From contig OV121093.1 of assembly GCA_921293015.1 (NCBI GenBank), positions 31,568,622 to 31,632,621 of the forward strand: DNA of 64,000 bases, written 5' to 3'. The first letter of the stretch is position 1; every line of letters starts with the position of its first letter. A program made the translations under genes and the position numbers. Below the pieces are notes generated by a model. The model was given only the letters and a program-made list of their open reading frames with translations, was not told the origin of the DNA and did no database searches. This document shows, piece by piece, positions 48,783-61,938 of this stretch. This DNA comes from Phorcus lineatus. Lineage: Eukaryota > Mollusca > Gastropoda > Trochida > Trochidae.

Positions 48783-49315
48783 CGGTAGTTTACTATTTCT
48801 TTATCATAGTCATTTCAAAACATGAAATCATCCGTTTTTACATAGCTATCCTTTCGACGAGCGAAAACCATGTCAACTTAAACTTAGTAAACCCTAACGA
48901 AATGGTGATTATTGATACAGAAGGACATTGACACGATTATTTTGTAGCATATGGAAGATTCAATCCGGTGAATACAGAGACTCTTTCCTGTGAGAAAATG
49001 CTGCCTCTTTGCAAAGAGAACGCAGTTCGTGACAGTCTTTAAAAGGTAATAAGGGAGACAACTGTGCTTGCTGAATTTCAGTTTCATCTATATCGTTTTT
49101 CCATATCTTTTGTACATTAGACAATTTAACATCATAGCAAAGTGATAACTCTTGTATCTCGTAACACAACTAGAGCCGTAAGGGAAAAGAGACAATGTCT
49201 TCAAAGGGATATTACTTAGTGTCACATTGTTATCTCAGCAAAATACTTGTAACAACACATTGGTAATTAGTGTATAAATGGGGATTAAAGGCTCTTACAT
49301 AAAGTAAAAAGATAC

Positions 49316-49624
49316 AAAACGGGTGTGAAAGGAGTGAGTCCAGTTATATTGGACGGGCTGCCAGCAGACGTCTATTCACAGGTGCGAACCCACTACTGCG
49401 CGACAAGGGGACTTTTGCCTGCTGCATTTCTGCCCTGGGCCAGTACGTCCCTCCTTAGTCAACCTGGTACCATCAGATTCCTCCGACGGCACCATATTGA
49501 TGCCGGGCTTAGCGCGGACACCCGATCTACATAGCACGTCTGAAGACAGAACCCCCGTCCTCAAATCGTCCCCAGTCCAGGCCTCCAAGTAGCTGGATTA
49601 CAGGAGTTTGCCACAACTCCCAGC
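49316..49624 (-). ncRNA. 7SL: 7SL SRP RNA, full length (class A)
   Basis: Complete class A gene and first unit of the 5,779-bp block A-short-C-short-C-short-C-C (49325-55103). Confidence 0.94.
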
Positions 49625-50157
49625 CGGTAGTTTACTATTTCTTTATCATAGTCATTTCAAAACATGAAATCATCCGTTTTTACATAGCTATCCTTTCGAC
49701 GAGCGAAAACCATGTCAACTTAAACTTAGTAAACCCTAACGAAATGGTGATTATTGATACAGAAGGACATTGACACGATTATTTTGTAGCATATGGAAGA
49801 TTCAATCCGGTGAATACAGAGACTCTTTCCTGTGAGAAAATGCTGCCTCTTTGCAAAGAGAATGCAGTTCGTGACAGTCTTTAAAAGGTAATAAGGGAGA
49901 CAACTGTGCTTGCTGAATTTCAGTTTCATCTATATCGTTTTTCCATATCTTTTGTACATTAGACAATTTAACATCATAGCAAAGTGATAACTCTTGTATC
50001 TCGTAACACAACTAGAGCCGTAAGGGAAAAGAGACAATGTCTTCAAAGGGATATTACTTAGTGTCACATTGTTATCTCAGCAAAATACTTGTAACAACAC
50101 AGTGGTAATTAGTGTATAAATGGGGATTAAAAGCTCTTACATAAAGTAAAAAGATAC

Positions 50158-50378
50158 AAAACGGGTGTGAAAGGAGTGAGTCCAGTTATATTGGACGGGC
50201 TGCCAGCAGACGTCTATTCACAGGTGCGAACCCACTACTGCGCGACACGGGGACTTTTGCCTGCTGCATTTCTGCCCTGGGCCAGTACGTCCCTCCTTAG
50301 TCAACCTGGTACCATCAGATTCCTCCGACGGCACCATATTGATGCCGGGCTTAGCGCGGACACCCGATCTACATAGCA
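50158..50378 (-). pseudogene. 7SL S-domain-only copy (short unit)
   Basis: CTAC allele, following the class A gene that opens the 5,779-bp block. Confidence 0.92.
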
Positions 50379-50680
50379 AAGAGAATGCAGTTCGTGACAG
50401 TCTTTAAAAGGTAATAAGGGAGACAACTGTGCTTGCTGAATTTCAGTTTCATCTATATCGTTTTTCCATATCTTTTGTACATTAGACAATTTAACATCAT
50501 AGCAAAGTGATAACTCTTGTATCTCGTAACACAACTAGAGCCGTAAGGGAAAAGAGACAATGTCTTCAAAGGGATATTACTTAGTGTCACATTGTTATCT
50601 CAGCAAAATACTTGTAACAACACAGTGGTAATTAGTGTATAAATGGGGATTAAAGGCTCTTACATAAAGTAAAAAGATAC

Positions 50681-50989
50681 AAAACGGGTGTGAAAGGAGT
50701 GAGTCCAGTTATATTGGACGGGCTGCCAGCAGACGTCTATTCACAGGTGCGAACCCACTACTGCGCGACACGGGGACTTTTGCCTGCTGCATTTCTGCCC
50801 TGGGCCAGTACGTCCCTCCTTAGTCAACCTGGTACCATCAGATTCCTCCGACGGCACCATATTGATGCCGGGCTTAGCGCGGACACCCGATCTACATAGC
50901 ACGTCTGAAGACAGAACCCCCGTCCTCAAATCGTCCCCAGTCCAGGCCTCCACGTAGCTGGATTACAGGAGTTTGCCACAACTCCCAGC
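50681..50989 (-). ncRNA. 7SL: 7SL SRP RNA, full length (class C, GTAGCTT)
   Basis: Complete class C gene with GTAGCTT. With its short unit it forms a 1,365-bp dimer duplicated immediately to the right. Confidence 0.94.
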
Positions 50990-51522
50990 CGGTAGCTTAC
51001 TATTTCTTTATCATAGTCATTTCAAAACATGAAATCATCCGTTTTTACATAGCTATCCTTTCGACGAGCGAAAACCATGTCAACTTAAACTTAGTAAACC
51101 CTAACGAAATGGTGATTATTGATACAGAAGGACATTGACACGATTATTTTGTAGCATATGGAAGATTCAATCCGGTGAATACAGAGACTCTTTCCTGTGA
51201 GAAAATGCTGCCTCTTTGCAAAGAGAATGCAGTTCGTGACAGTCTTTAAAAGGTAATAAGGGAGACAACTGTGCTTGCTGAATTTCAGTTTCATCTATAT
51301 CGTTTTTCCATATCTTTTGTACATTAGACAATTTAACATCATAGCAAAGTGATAACTCTTGTATCTCGTAACACAACTAGAGCCGTAAGGGAAAAGAGAC
51401 AATGTCTTCAAAGGGATATTACTTAGTGTCACATTGTTATCTCAGCAAAATACTTGTAACAACACAGTGGTAATTAGTGTATAAATGGGGATTAAAAGCT
51501 CTTACATAAAGTAAAAAGATAC

Positions 51523-51743
51523 AAAACGGGTGTGAAAGGAGTGAGTCCAGTTATATTGGACGGGCTGCCAGCAGACGTCTATTCACAGGTGCGAACCCAC
51601 TACTGCGCGACACGGGGACTTTTGCCTGCTGCATTTCTGCCCTGGGCCAGTACGTCCCTCCTTAGTCAACCTGGTACCATCAGATTCCTCCGACGGCACC
51701 ATATTGATGCCGGGCTTAGCGCGGACACCCGATCTACATAGCA
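51523..51743 (-). pseudogene. 7SL S-domain-only copy (short unit)
   Basis: CTAC allele; short half of the first of two tandem 1,365-bp dimers. Confidence 0.92.
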
Positions 51744-52045
51744 AAGAGAATGCAGTTCGTGACAGTCTTTAAAAGGTAATAAGGGAGACAACTGTGCTTG
51801 CTGAATTTCAGTTTCATCTATATCGTTTTTCCATATCTTTTGTACATTAGACAATTTAACATCATAGCAAAGTGATAACTCTTGTATCTCGTAACACAAC
51901 TAGAGCCGTAAGGGAAAAGAGACAATGTCTTCAAAGGGATATTACTTAGTGTCACATTGTTATCTCAGCAAAATACTTGTAACAACACAGTGGTAATTAG
52001 TGTATAAATGGGGATTAAAGGCTCTTACATAAAGTAAAAAGATAC

Positions 52046-52354
52046 AAAACGGGTGTGAAAGGAGTGAGTCCAGTTATATTGGACGGGCTGCCAGCAGACG
52101 TCTATTCACAGGTGCGAACCCACTACTGCGCGACACGGGGACTTTTGCCTGCTGCATTTCTGCCCTGGGCCAGTACGTCCCTCCTTAGTCAACCTGGTAC
52201 CATCAGATTCCTCCGACGGCACCATATTGATGCCGGGCTTAGCGCGGACACCCGATCTACATAGCACGTCTGAAGACAGAACCCCCGTCCTCAAATCGTC
52301 CCCAGTCCAGGCCTCCACGTAGCTGGATTACAGGAGTTTGCCACAACTCCCAGC
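52046..52354 (-). ncRNA. 7SL: 7SL SRP RNA, full length (class C, GTAGCTT)
   Basis: Complete class C gene, the duplicate of the 50681 copy within the second long/short dimer. Confidence 0.94.
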
Positions 52355-52887
52355 CGGTAGCTTACTATTTCTTTATCATAGTCATTTCAAAACATGAAAT
52401 CATCCGTTTTTACATAGCTATCCTTTCGACGAGCGAAAACCATGTCAACTTAAACTTAGTAAACCCTAACGAAATGGTGATTATTGATACAGAAGGACAT
52501 TGACACGATTATTTTGTAGCATATGGAAGATTCAATCCGGTGAATACAGAGACTCTTTCCTGTGAGAAAATGCTGCCTCTTTGCAAAGAGAATGCAGTTC
52601 GTGACAGTCTTTAAAAGGTAATAAGGGAGACAACTGTGCTTGCTGAATTTCAGTTTCATCTATATCGTTTTTCCATATCTTTTGTACATTAGACAATTTA
52701 ACATCATAGCAAAGTGATAACTCTTGTATCTCGTAACACAACTAGAGCCGTAAGGGAAAAGAGACAATGTCTTCAAAGGGATATTACTTAGTGTCACATT
52801 GTTATCTCAGCAAAATACTTGTAACAACACAGTGGTAATTAGTGTATAAATGGGGATTAAAAGCTCTTACATAAAGTAAAAAGATAC

Positions 52888-53108
52888 AAAACGGGTGTGA
52901 AAGGAGTGAGTCCAGTTATATTGGACGGGCTGCCAGCAGACGTCTATTCACAGGTGCGAACCCACTACTGCGCGACACGGGGACTTTTGCCTGCTGCATT
53001 TCTGCCCTGGGCCAGTACGTCCCTCCTTAGTCAACCTGGTACCATCAGATTCCTCCGACGGCACCATATTGATGCCGGGCTTAGCGCGGACACCCGATCT
53101 ACATAGCA
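52888..53108 (-). pseudogene. 7SL S-domain-only copy (short unit)
   Basis: CTAC allele; short half of the second tandem 1,365-bp dimer. Confidence 0.92.
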
Positions 53109-53410
53109 AAGAGAATGCAGTTCGTGACAGTCTTTAAAAGGTAATAAGGGAGACAACTGTGCTTGCTGAATTTCAGTTTCATCTATATCGTTTTTCCATA
53201 TCTTTTGTACATTAGACAATTTAACATCATAGCAAAGTGATAACTCTTGTATCTCGTAACACAACTAGAGCCGTAAGGGAAAAGAGACAATGTCTTCAAA
53301 GGGATATTACTTAGTGTCACATTGTTATCTCAGCAAAATACTTGTAACAACACAGTGGTAATTAGTGTATAAATGGGGATTAAAGGCTCTTACATAAAGT
53401 AAAAAGATAC

Positions 53411-53719
53411 AAAATGGGTGTGAAAGGAGTGAGTCCAGTTATATTGGACGGGCTGCCAGCAGACGTCTATTCACAGGTGCGAACCCACTACTGCGCGACA
53501 CGGGGACTTTTGCCTGCTGCATTTCTGCCCTGGGCCAGTACGTCCCTCCTTAGTCAACCTGGTACCATCAGATTCCTCCGACGGCACCATATTGATGCCG
53601 GGCTTAGCGCGGACACCCGATCTACATAGCACGTCTGAAGACAGAACCCCCGTCCTCAAATCGTCCCCAGTCCAGGCCTCCACGTAGCTGGATTACAGGA
53701 GTTTGCCACAACTCCCAGC
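53411..53719 (-). ncRNA. 7SL: 7SL SRP RNA, full length (class C)
   Basis: Complete class C gene with the AAAATGGG tail variant; first of the C-C pair before a class A gene. Confidence 0.94.
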
Positions 53720-54252
53720 CGGTAGTTTACTATTTCTTTATCATAGTCATTTCAAAACATGAAATCATCCGTTTTTACATAGCTATCCTTTCGACGAGCG
53801 AAAACCATGTCAACTTAAACTTAGTAAACCCTAACGAAATGGTGATTATTGATACAGAAGGACATTGACACGATTATTTTGTAGCATATGGAAGATTCAA
53901 TCCGGTGAATACAGAGACTCTTTCCTGTGAGAAAATGCTGCCTCTTTGCAAAGAGAATGCAGTTCGTGACAGTCTTTAAAAGGTAATAAGGGAGACAACT
54001 GTGCTTGCTGAATTTCAGTTTCATCTATATCGTTTTTCCATATCTTTTGTACATTAGACAATTTAACATCATAGCAAAGTGATAACTCTTGTATCTCGTA
54101 ACACAACTAGAGCCGTAAGGGAAAAGAGACAATGTCTTCAAAGGGATATTACTTAGTGTCACATTGTTATCTCAGCAAAATACTTGTAACAACACAGTGG
54201 TAATTAGTGTATAAATGGGGATTAAAGGCTCTTACATAAAGTAAAAAGATAC

Positions 54253-54561
54253 AAAACGGGTGTGAAAGGAGTGAGTCCAGTTATATTGGACGGGCTGCCA
54301 GCAGACGTCTATTCACAGGTGCGAACCCACTACTGCGCGACACGGGGACTTTTGCCTGCTGCATTTCTGCCCTGGGCCAGTACGTCCCTCCTTAGTCAAC
54401 CTGGTACCATCAGATTCCTCCGACGGCACCATATTGATGCCGGGCTTAGCGCGGACACCCGATCTACATAGCACGTCTGAAGACAGAACCCCCGTCCTCA
54501 AATCGTCCCCAGTCCAGGCCTCCACGTAGCTGGATTACAGGAGTTTGCCACAACTCCCAGC
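54253..54561 (-). ncRNA. 7SL: 7SL SRP RNA, full length (class C)
   Basis: Complete class C gene with no private RNA change. Confidence 0.94.
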
Positions 54562-55094
54562 CGGTAGTTTACTATTTCTTTATCATAGTCATTTCAAAAC
54601 ATGAAATCATCCGTTTTTACATAGCTATCCTTTCGACGAGCGAAAACCATGTCAACTTAAACTTAGTAAACCCTAACGAAATGGTGATTATTGATACAGA
54701 AGGACATTGACACGATTATTTTGTAGCATATGGAAGATTCAATCCGGTGAATACAGAGACTCTTTCCTGTGAGAAAATGCTGCCTCTTTGCAAAGAGAAT
54801 GCAGTTCGTGACAGTCTTTAAAAGGTAATAAGGGAGACAACTGTGCTTGCTGAATTTCAGTTTCATCTATATCGTTTTTCCATATCTTTTGTACATTAGA
54901 CAATTTAACATCATAGCAAAGTGATAACTCTTGTATCTCGTAACACAACTAGAGCCGTAAGGGAAAAGAGACAATGTCTTCAAAGGGATATTACTTAGTG
55001 TCACATTGTTATCTCAGCAAAATACTTGTAACAACACAGTGGTAATTAGTGTATAAATGGGGATTAAAGGCTCTTACATAAAGTAAAAAGATAC

Positions 55095-55403
55095 AAAACG
55101 GGTGTGAAAGGAGTGAGTCCAGTTATATTGGACGGGCTGCCAGCAGACGTCTATTCACAGGTGCGAACCCACTACTGCGCGACAAGGGGACTTTTGCCTG
55201 CTGCATTTCTGCCCTGGGCCAGTACGTCCCTCCTTAGTCAACCTGGTACCATCAGATTCCTCCGACGGCACCATATTGATGCCGGGCTTAGCGCGGACAC
55301 CCGATCTACATAGCACGTCTGAAGACAGAACCCCCGTCCTCAAATCGTCCCCAGTCCAGGCCTCCAAGTAGCTGGATTACAGGAGTTTGCCACAAGTCCC
55401 AGC
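55095..55403 (-). ncRNA. 7SL: 7SL SRP RNA, full length (class A, helix 3 change)
   Basis: Complete class A gene with a private C to G at 55396. It changes GGGAGUU near the RNA 5' end to GGGACUU and breaks one pair of the helix 3 hairpin in the Alu domain. Confidence 0.93.
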
Positions 55404-55936
55404 CGGTAGTTTACTATTTCTTTATCATAGTCATTTCAAAACATGAAATCATCCGTTTTTACATAGCTATCCTTTCGACGAGCGAAAACCATGTCAACTT
55501 AAACTTAGTAAACCCTAACGAAATGGTGATTATTGATACAGAAGGACATTGACACGATTATTTTGTAGCATATGGAAGATTCAATCCGGTGAATACAGAG
55601 ACTCTTTCCTGTGAGAAAATGCTGCCTCTTTGCAAAGAGAATGCAGTTCGTGACAGTCTTTAAAAGGTAATAAGGGAGACAACTGTGCTTGCTGAATTTC
55701 AGTTTCATCTATATCGTTTTTCCATATCTTTTGTACATTAGACAATTTAACATCATAGCAAAGTGATAACTCTTGTATCTCGTAACACAACTAGAGCCGT
55801 AAGGGAAAAGAGACAATGTCTTCAAAGGGATATTACTTAGTGTCACATTGTTATCTCAGCAAAATACTTGTAACAACACAGTGGTAATTAGTGTATAAAT
55901 GGGGATTAAAAGCTCTTACATAAAGTAAAAAGATAC

Positions 55937-56157
55937 AAAACGGGTGTGAAAGGAGTGAGTCCAGTTATATTGGACGGGCTGCCAGCAGACGTCTATTCAC
56001 AGGTGCGAACCCACTACTGCGCGACACGGGGACTTTTGCCTGCTGCATTTCTGCCCTGGGCCAGTACGTCCCTCCTTAGTCAACCTGGTACCATCAGATT
56101 CCTCCGACGGCACCATATTGATGCCGGGCTTAGCGCGGACACCCGATCTACATAGCA
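55937..56157 (-). pseudogene. 7SL S-domain-only copy (short unit)
   Basis: CTAC allele, following a class A gene. Confidence 0.92.
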
Positions 56158-56459
56158 AAGAGAATGCAGTTCGTGACAGTCTTTAAAAGGTAATAAGGGA
56201 GACAACTGTGCTTGCTGAATTTCAGTTTCATCTATATCGTTTTTCCATATCTTTTGTACATTAGACAATTTAACATCATAGCAAAGTGATAACTCTTGTA
56301 TCTCGTAACACAACTAGAGCCGTAAGGGAAAAGAGACAATGTCTTCAAAGGGATATTACTTAGTGTCACATTGTTATCTCAGCAAAATACTTGTAACAAC
56401 ACAGTGGTAATTAGTGTATAAATGGGGATTAAAGGCTCTTACATAAAGTAAAAAGATAC

Positions 56460-56768
56460 AAAATGGGTGTGAAAGGAGTGAGTCCAGTTATATTGGACGG
56501 GCTGCCAGCAGACGTCTATTCACAGGTGCGAACCCACTACTGCGCGACACGGGGACTTTTGCCTGCTGCATTTCTGCCCTGGGCCAGTACGTCCCTCCTT
56601 AGTCAACCTGGTACCATCAGATTCCTCCGACGGCACCATATTGATGCCGGGCTTAGCGCGGACACCCGATCTACATAGCACGTCTGAAGACAAAACCCCC
56701 GTCCTCAAATCGTCCCCAGTCCAGGCCTCCACGTAGCTGGATTACAGGAGTTTGCCACAACTCCCAGC
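56460..56768 (-). ncRNA. 7SL: 7SL SRP RNA, full length (class C, GTAGCTT)
   Basis: Complete class C gene with a private G to A at 56693, giving GGUUUUG in place of GGUUCUG in an irregular part of helix 5. Confidence 0.94.
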
Positions 56769-57301
56769 CGGTAGCTTACTATTTCTTTATCATAGTCATT
56801 TCAAAACATGAAATCATCCGTTTTTACATAGCTATCCTTTCGACGAGCGAAAACCATGTCAACTTAAACTTAGTAAACCCTAACGAAATGGTGATTATTG
56901 ATACAGAAGGACATTGACACGATTATTTTGTAGCATATGGAAGATTCAATCCGGTGAATACAGAGACTCTTTCCTGTGAGAAAATGCTGCCTCTTTGCAA
57001 AGAGAATGCAGTTCGTGACAGTCTTTAAAAGGTAATAAGGGAGACAACTGTGCTTGCTGAATTTCAGTTTCATCTATATCGTTTTTCCATATCTTTTGTA
57101 CATTAGACAATTTAACATCATAGCAAAGTGATAACTCTTGTATCTCGTAACACAACTAGAGCCGTAAGGGAAAAGAGACAATGTCTTCAAAGGGATATTA
57201 CTTAGTGTCACATTGTTATCTCAGCAAAATACTTGTAACAACACAGTGGTAATTAGTGTATAAATGGGGATTAAAAGCTCTTACATAAAGTAAAAAGATA
57301 C

Positions 57302-57522
57302 AAAACGGGTGTGAAAGGAGTGAGTCCAGTTATATTGGACGGGCTGCCAGGAGACGTCTATTCACAGGTGCGAACCCACTACTGCGCGACACGGGGACTT
57401 TTGCCTGCTGCATTTCTGCCCTGGGCCAGTACGTCCCTCCTTAGTCAACCTGGTACCATCAGATTCCTCCGACGGCACCATATTGATGCCGGGCTTAGCG
57501 CGGACACCCGATCTACATAGCA
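57302..57522 (-). pseudogene. 7SL S-domain-only copy (short unit)
   Basis: CTAC allele with a private C to G at 57351, at the end of the helix 5 3' strand. Confidence 0.92.
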
Positions 57523-57824
57523 AAGAGAATGCAGTTCGTGACAGTCTTTAAAAGGTAATAAGGGAGACAACTGTGCTTGCTGAATTTCAGTTTCATCTAT
57601 ATCGTTTTTCCATATCTTTTGTACATTAGACAATTTAACATCATAGCAAAGTGATAACTCTTGTATCTCGTAACACAACTAGAGCCGTAAGGGAAAAGAG
57701 ACAATGTCTTCAAAGGGATATTACTTAGTGTCACATTGTTATCTCAGCAAAATACTTGTAACAACACAGTGGTAATTAGTGTATAAATGGGGATTAAAGG
57801 CTCTTACATAAAGTAAAAAGATAC

Positions 57825-58133
57825 AAAACGGGTGTGAAAGGAGTGAGTCCAGTTATATTGGACGGGCTGCCAGCAGACGTCTATTCACAGGTGCGAACCC
57901 ACTACTGCGCGACAAGGGGACTTTTGCCTGCTGCATTTCTGCCCTGGGCCAGTACGTCCCTCCTTAGTCAACCTGGTACCATCAGATTCCTCCGACGGCA
58001 CCATATTGATGCCGGGCTTAGCGCGGACACCCGATCTACATAGCACGTCTGAAGACAGAACCCCCGTCCTCAAATCGTCCCCAGTCCAGACCTCCAAGTA
58101 GCTGGATTACAGGAGTTTGCCACAACTCCCAGC
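57825..58133 (-). ncRNA. 7SL: 7SL SRP RNA, full length (class A with CCAGACC)
   Basis: Complete class A gene with G to A at 58090 (CCAGACC for CCAGGCC). The only other copy with this change is at 62815, 4,990 bp away, so the two share a recent ancestor. Confidence 0.94.
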
Positions 58134-58666
58134 CGGTAGTTTACTATTTCTTTATCATAGTCATTTCAAAACATGAAATCATCCGTTTTTACATAGCTAT
58201 CCTTTCGACGAGCGAAAACCATGTCAACTTAAACTTAGTAAACCCTAACGAAATGGTGATTATTGATACAGAAGGACATTGACACGATTATTTTGTAGCA
58301 TATGGAAGATTCAATCCGGTGAATACAGAGACTCTTTCCTGTGAGAAAATGCTGCCTCTTTGCAAAGAGAATGCAGTTCGTGACAGTCTTTAAAAGGTAA
58401 TAAGGGAGACAACTGTGCTTGCTGAATTTCAGTTTCATCTATATCGTTTTTCCATATCTTTTGTACATTAGACAATTTAACATCATAGCAAAGTGATAAC
58501 TCTTGTATCTCGTAACACAACTAGAGCCGTAAGGGAAAAGAGACAATGTCTTCAAAGGGATATTACTTAGTGTCACATTGTTATCTCAGCAAAATACTTG
58601 TAACAACACAGTGGTAATTAGTGTATAAATGGGGATTAAAAGCTCTTACATAAAGTAAAAAGATAC

Positions 58667-58887
58667 AAAACGGGTGTGAAAGGAGTGAGTCCAGTTATAT
58701 TGGACGGGCTGCCAGCAGACGTCTATTCACAGGTGCGAACCCACTACTGCGCGACACGGGGACTTTTGCCTGCTGCATTTCTGCCCTGGGCCAGTACGTC
58801 CCTCCTTAGTCAACCTGGTACCATCAGATTCCTCCGACGGCACCATATTGATGCCGGGCTTAGCGCGGACACCCGATCTACATAGCA
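58667..58887 (-). pseudogene. 7SL S-domain-only copy (short unit)
   Basis: CTAC allele, following the class A CCAGACC gene. Confidence 0.92.
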
Positions 58888-59189
58888 AAGAGAATGCAGT
58901 TCGTGACAGTCTTTAAAAGGTAATAAGGGAGACAACTGTGCTTGCTGAATTTCAGTTTCATCTATATCGTTTTTCCATATCTTTTGTACATTAGACAATT
59001 TAACATCATAGCAAAGTGATAACTCTTGTATCTCGTAACACAACTAGAGCCGTAAGGGAAAAGAGACAATGTCTTCAAAGGGATATTACTTAGTGTCACA
59101 TTGTTATCTCAGCAAAATACTTGTAACAACACAGTGGTAATTAGTGTATAAATGGGGATTAAAGGCTCTTACATAAAGTAAAAAGATAC

Positions 59190-59498
59190 AAAATGGGTGT
59201 GAAAGGAGTGAGTCCAGTTATATTGGACGGGCTGCCAGCAGACGTCTATTCACAGGTGCGAACCCACTACTGCGCGACACGGGGACTTTTGCCTGCTGCA
59301 TTTCTGCCCTGGGCCAGTACGTCCCTCCTTAGTCAACCTGGTACCATCAGATTCCTCCGACGGCACCATATTGATGCCGGGCTTAGCGCGGACACCCGAT
59401 CTACATAGCACGTCTGAAGACAGAACCCCCGTCCTCAAATCGTCCCCAGTCCAGGCCTGCAAGTAGCTGGATTACAGGAGTTTGCCACAACTCCCAGC
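59190..59498 (-). ncRNA. 7SL: 7SL SRP RNA, full length (class G, in 844-bp unit)
   Basis: Complete class G gene with GTAGCTT and GAGAACGC, marking the return of the class G haplotype. The spacer has a private GGTATATACAGTG in place of GGTAATTAGTG near 59978, making the unit 844 bp. Confidence 0.94.
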
Positions 59499-60033
59499 CG
59501 GTAGCTTACTATTTCTTTATCATAGTCATTTCAAAACATGAAATCATCCGTTTTTACATAGCTATCCTTTCGACGAGCGAAAACCATGTCAACTTAAACT
59601 TAGTAAACCCTAACGAAATGGTGATTATTGATACAGAAGGACATTGACGCGATTATTTTGTAGCATATGGAAGATTCAATCCGGTGAATACAGAGACTCT
59701 TTCCTGTGAGAAAATGCTGCCTCTTTGCAAAGAGAACGCAGTTCGTGACAGTCTTTAAAAGGTAATAAGGGAGACAACTGTGCTTGCTGAATTTCAGTTT
59801 CATCTATATCGTTTTTCCATATCTTTTGTATATTAGACAATTTAACATCATAGCAAAGTGATAACTCTTGTATCTCGTAACACAACTAGAGCCGTAAGGG
59901 AAAAGAGACAATGTCTTCAAAGGGATATTACTTAGTGTCACATTGTTATCTCAGCAAAATACTTGTAACAACACAGTGGTATATACAGTGTATAAATGGG
60001 GATTAAAGGCTCTTACATAAAGTAAAAAGATAC

Positions 60034-60342
60034 AAAACGGGTGTGAAAGGAGTGAGTCCAGTTATATTGGACGGGCTGCCAGCAGACGTCTATTCACAGG
60101 TGCGAACCCACTACTGCGCGACACGGGGACTTTTGCCTGCTGCATTTCTGCCCTGGGCCAGTACGTCCCTCCTTAGTCAACCTGGTACCATCAGATTCCT
60201 CCGACGGCACCATATTGATGCCGGGCTTAGCGCGGACACCCGATCTACATAGCACGTCTGAAGACAGAACCCCCGTCCTCAAATCGTCCCCAGTCCAGGC
60301 TTGCAAGTAGCTGGATTACAGAAGTTTGCCACAACTCCCAGC
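60034..60342 (-). ncRNA. 7SL: 7SL SRP RNA, full length (class G, two private changes)
   Basis: Complete class G gene with private changes C to T at 60301 and G to A at 60322. The second lies in the 3' strand of helix 3 and replaces a G-C pair by a G-U pair. Confidence 0.93.
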
Positions 60343-60875
60343 CGGTAGCTTACTATTTCTTTATCATAGTCATTTCAAAACATGAAATCATCCGTTTTTA
60401 CATAGCTATCCTTTCGACGAGCGAAAACCATGTCAACTTAAACTTAGTAAACCCTAACGAAATGGTGATTATTGATACAGAAGGACATTGACGCGATTAT
60501 TTTGTAGCATATGGAAGATTCAATCCGGTGAATACAGAGACTCTTTCCTGTGAGAAAATGCTGCCTCTTTGCAAAGAGAACGCAGTTCGTGACAGTCTTT
60601 AAAAGGTAATAAGGGAGACAACTGTGCTTGCTGAATTTCAGTTTCATCTATATCGTTTTTCCATATCTTTTGTACATTAGACAATTTAACATCATAGCAA
60701 AGTGATAACTCTTGTATCTCGTAACACAACTAGAGCCGTAAGGGAAAAGAGACAATGTCTTCAAAGGGATATTACTTAGTGTCACATTGTTATCTCAGCA
60801 AAATACTTGTAACAACACAATGGTAATTAGTGTATAAATGGGGATTAAAAGCTCTTACATAAAGTAAAAAGATAC

Positions 60876-61184
60876 AAAACGGGTGTGAAAGGAGTGAGTC
60901 CAGTTATATTGGACGGGCTGCCAGCAGACGTCTATTCACAGGTGCGAACCCACTACTGCGCGACACGGGGACTTTTGCCTGCTGCATTTCTGCCCTGGGC
61001 CAGTACGTCCCTCCTTAGTCAACCTGGTACCATCAGATTCCTCCGACGGCACCATATTGATGCCGGGCTTAGCGCGGACACCCGATCTACATAGCACGTC
61101 TGAAGACAGAACCCCCGTCCTCAAATCGTCCCCAGTCCAGGCCTCCACGTAGCTGGATTACAGGAGTTTGCCACAACTCCCAGC
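60876..61184 (-). ncRNA. 7SL: 7SL SRP RNA, full length (class C)
   Basis: Complete class C gene lying between class G genes, just left of the chimeric unit. Confidence 0.94.
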
Positions 61185-61717
61185 CGGTAGTTTACTATTT
61201 CTTTATCATAGTCATTTCAAAACATGAAATCATCCGTTTTTACATAGCTATCCTTTCGACGAGCGAAAACCATGTCAACTTAAACTTAGTAAACCCTAAC
61301 GAAATGGTGATTATTGATACAGAAGGACATTGACACGATTATTTTGTAGCATATGGAAGATTCAATCCGGTGAATACAGAGACTCTTTCCTGTGAGAAAA
61401 TGCTGCCTCTTTGCAAAGAGAATGCAGTTCGTGACAGTCTTTAAAAGGTAATAAGGGAGACAACTGTGCTTGCTGAATTTCAGTTTCATCTATATCGTTT
61501 TTCCATATCTTTTGTACATTAGACAATTTAACATCATAGCAAAGTGATAACTCTTGTATCTCGTAACACAACTAGAGCCGTAAGGGAAAAGAGACAATGT
61601 CTTCAAAGGGATATTACTTAGTGTCACATTGTTATCTCAGCAAAATACTTGTAACAACACAGTGGTAATTAGTGTATAAATGGGGATTAAAAGCTCTTAC
61701 ATAAAGTAAAAAGATAC

Positions 61718-61938
61718 AAAACGGGTGTGAAAGGAGTGAGTCCAGTTATATTGGACGGGCTGCCAGCAGACGTCTATTCACAGGTGCGAACCCACTACTG
61801 CGCGACACGGGGACTTTTGCCTGCTGCATTTCTGCCCTGGGCCAGTACGTCCCTCCTTAGTCAACCTGGTACCATCAGATTCCTCCGACGGCACCATATT
61901 GATGCCGGGCTTAGCGCGGACACCCGATCTACATAGCA
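61718..61938 (-). pseudogene. 7SL S-domain-only copy in the chimeric unit
   Basis: CTAC allele. Its upstream spacer has TCTATAAAAG instead of TCTTTAAAAG near 61962 and is cut at 62133, where it is fused to the middle of another 7SL gene. Confidence 0.92.

Larger units (their letters stand above)
44911..49324 (-). repeat. Higher-order block A-short-C-short-C-C, 4,414 bp
   Basis: The next block, 49325-55103 (5,779 bp), has the same order with one extra C-short dimer of 1,365 bp, exactly the length difference. A third block starts at 55104 (A-short-C-short) and a fourth with the class A gene at 57834. Confidence 0.82.
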
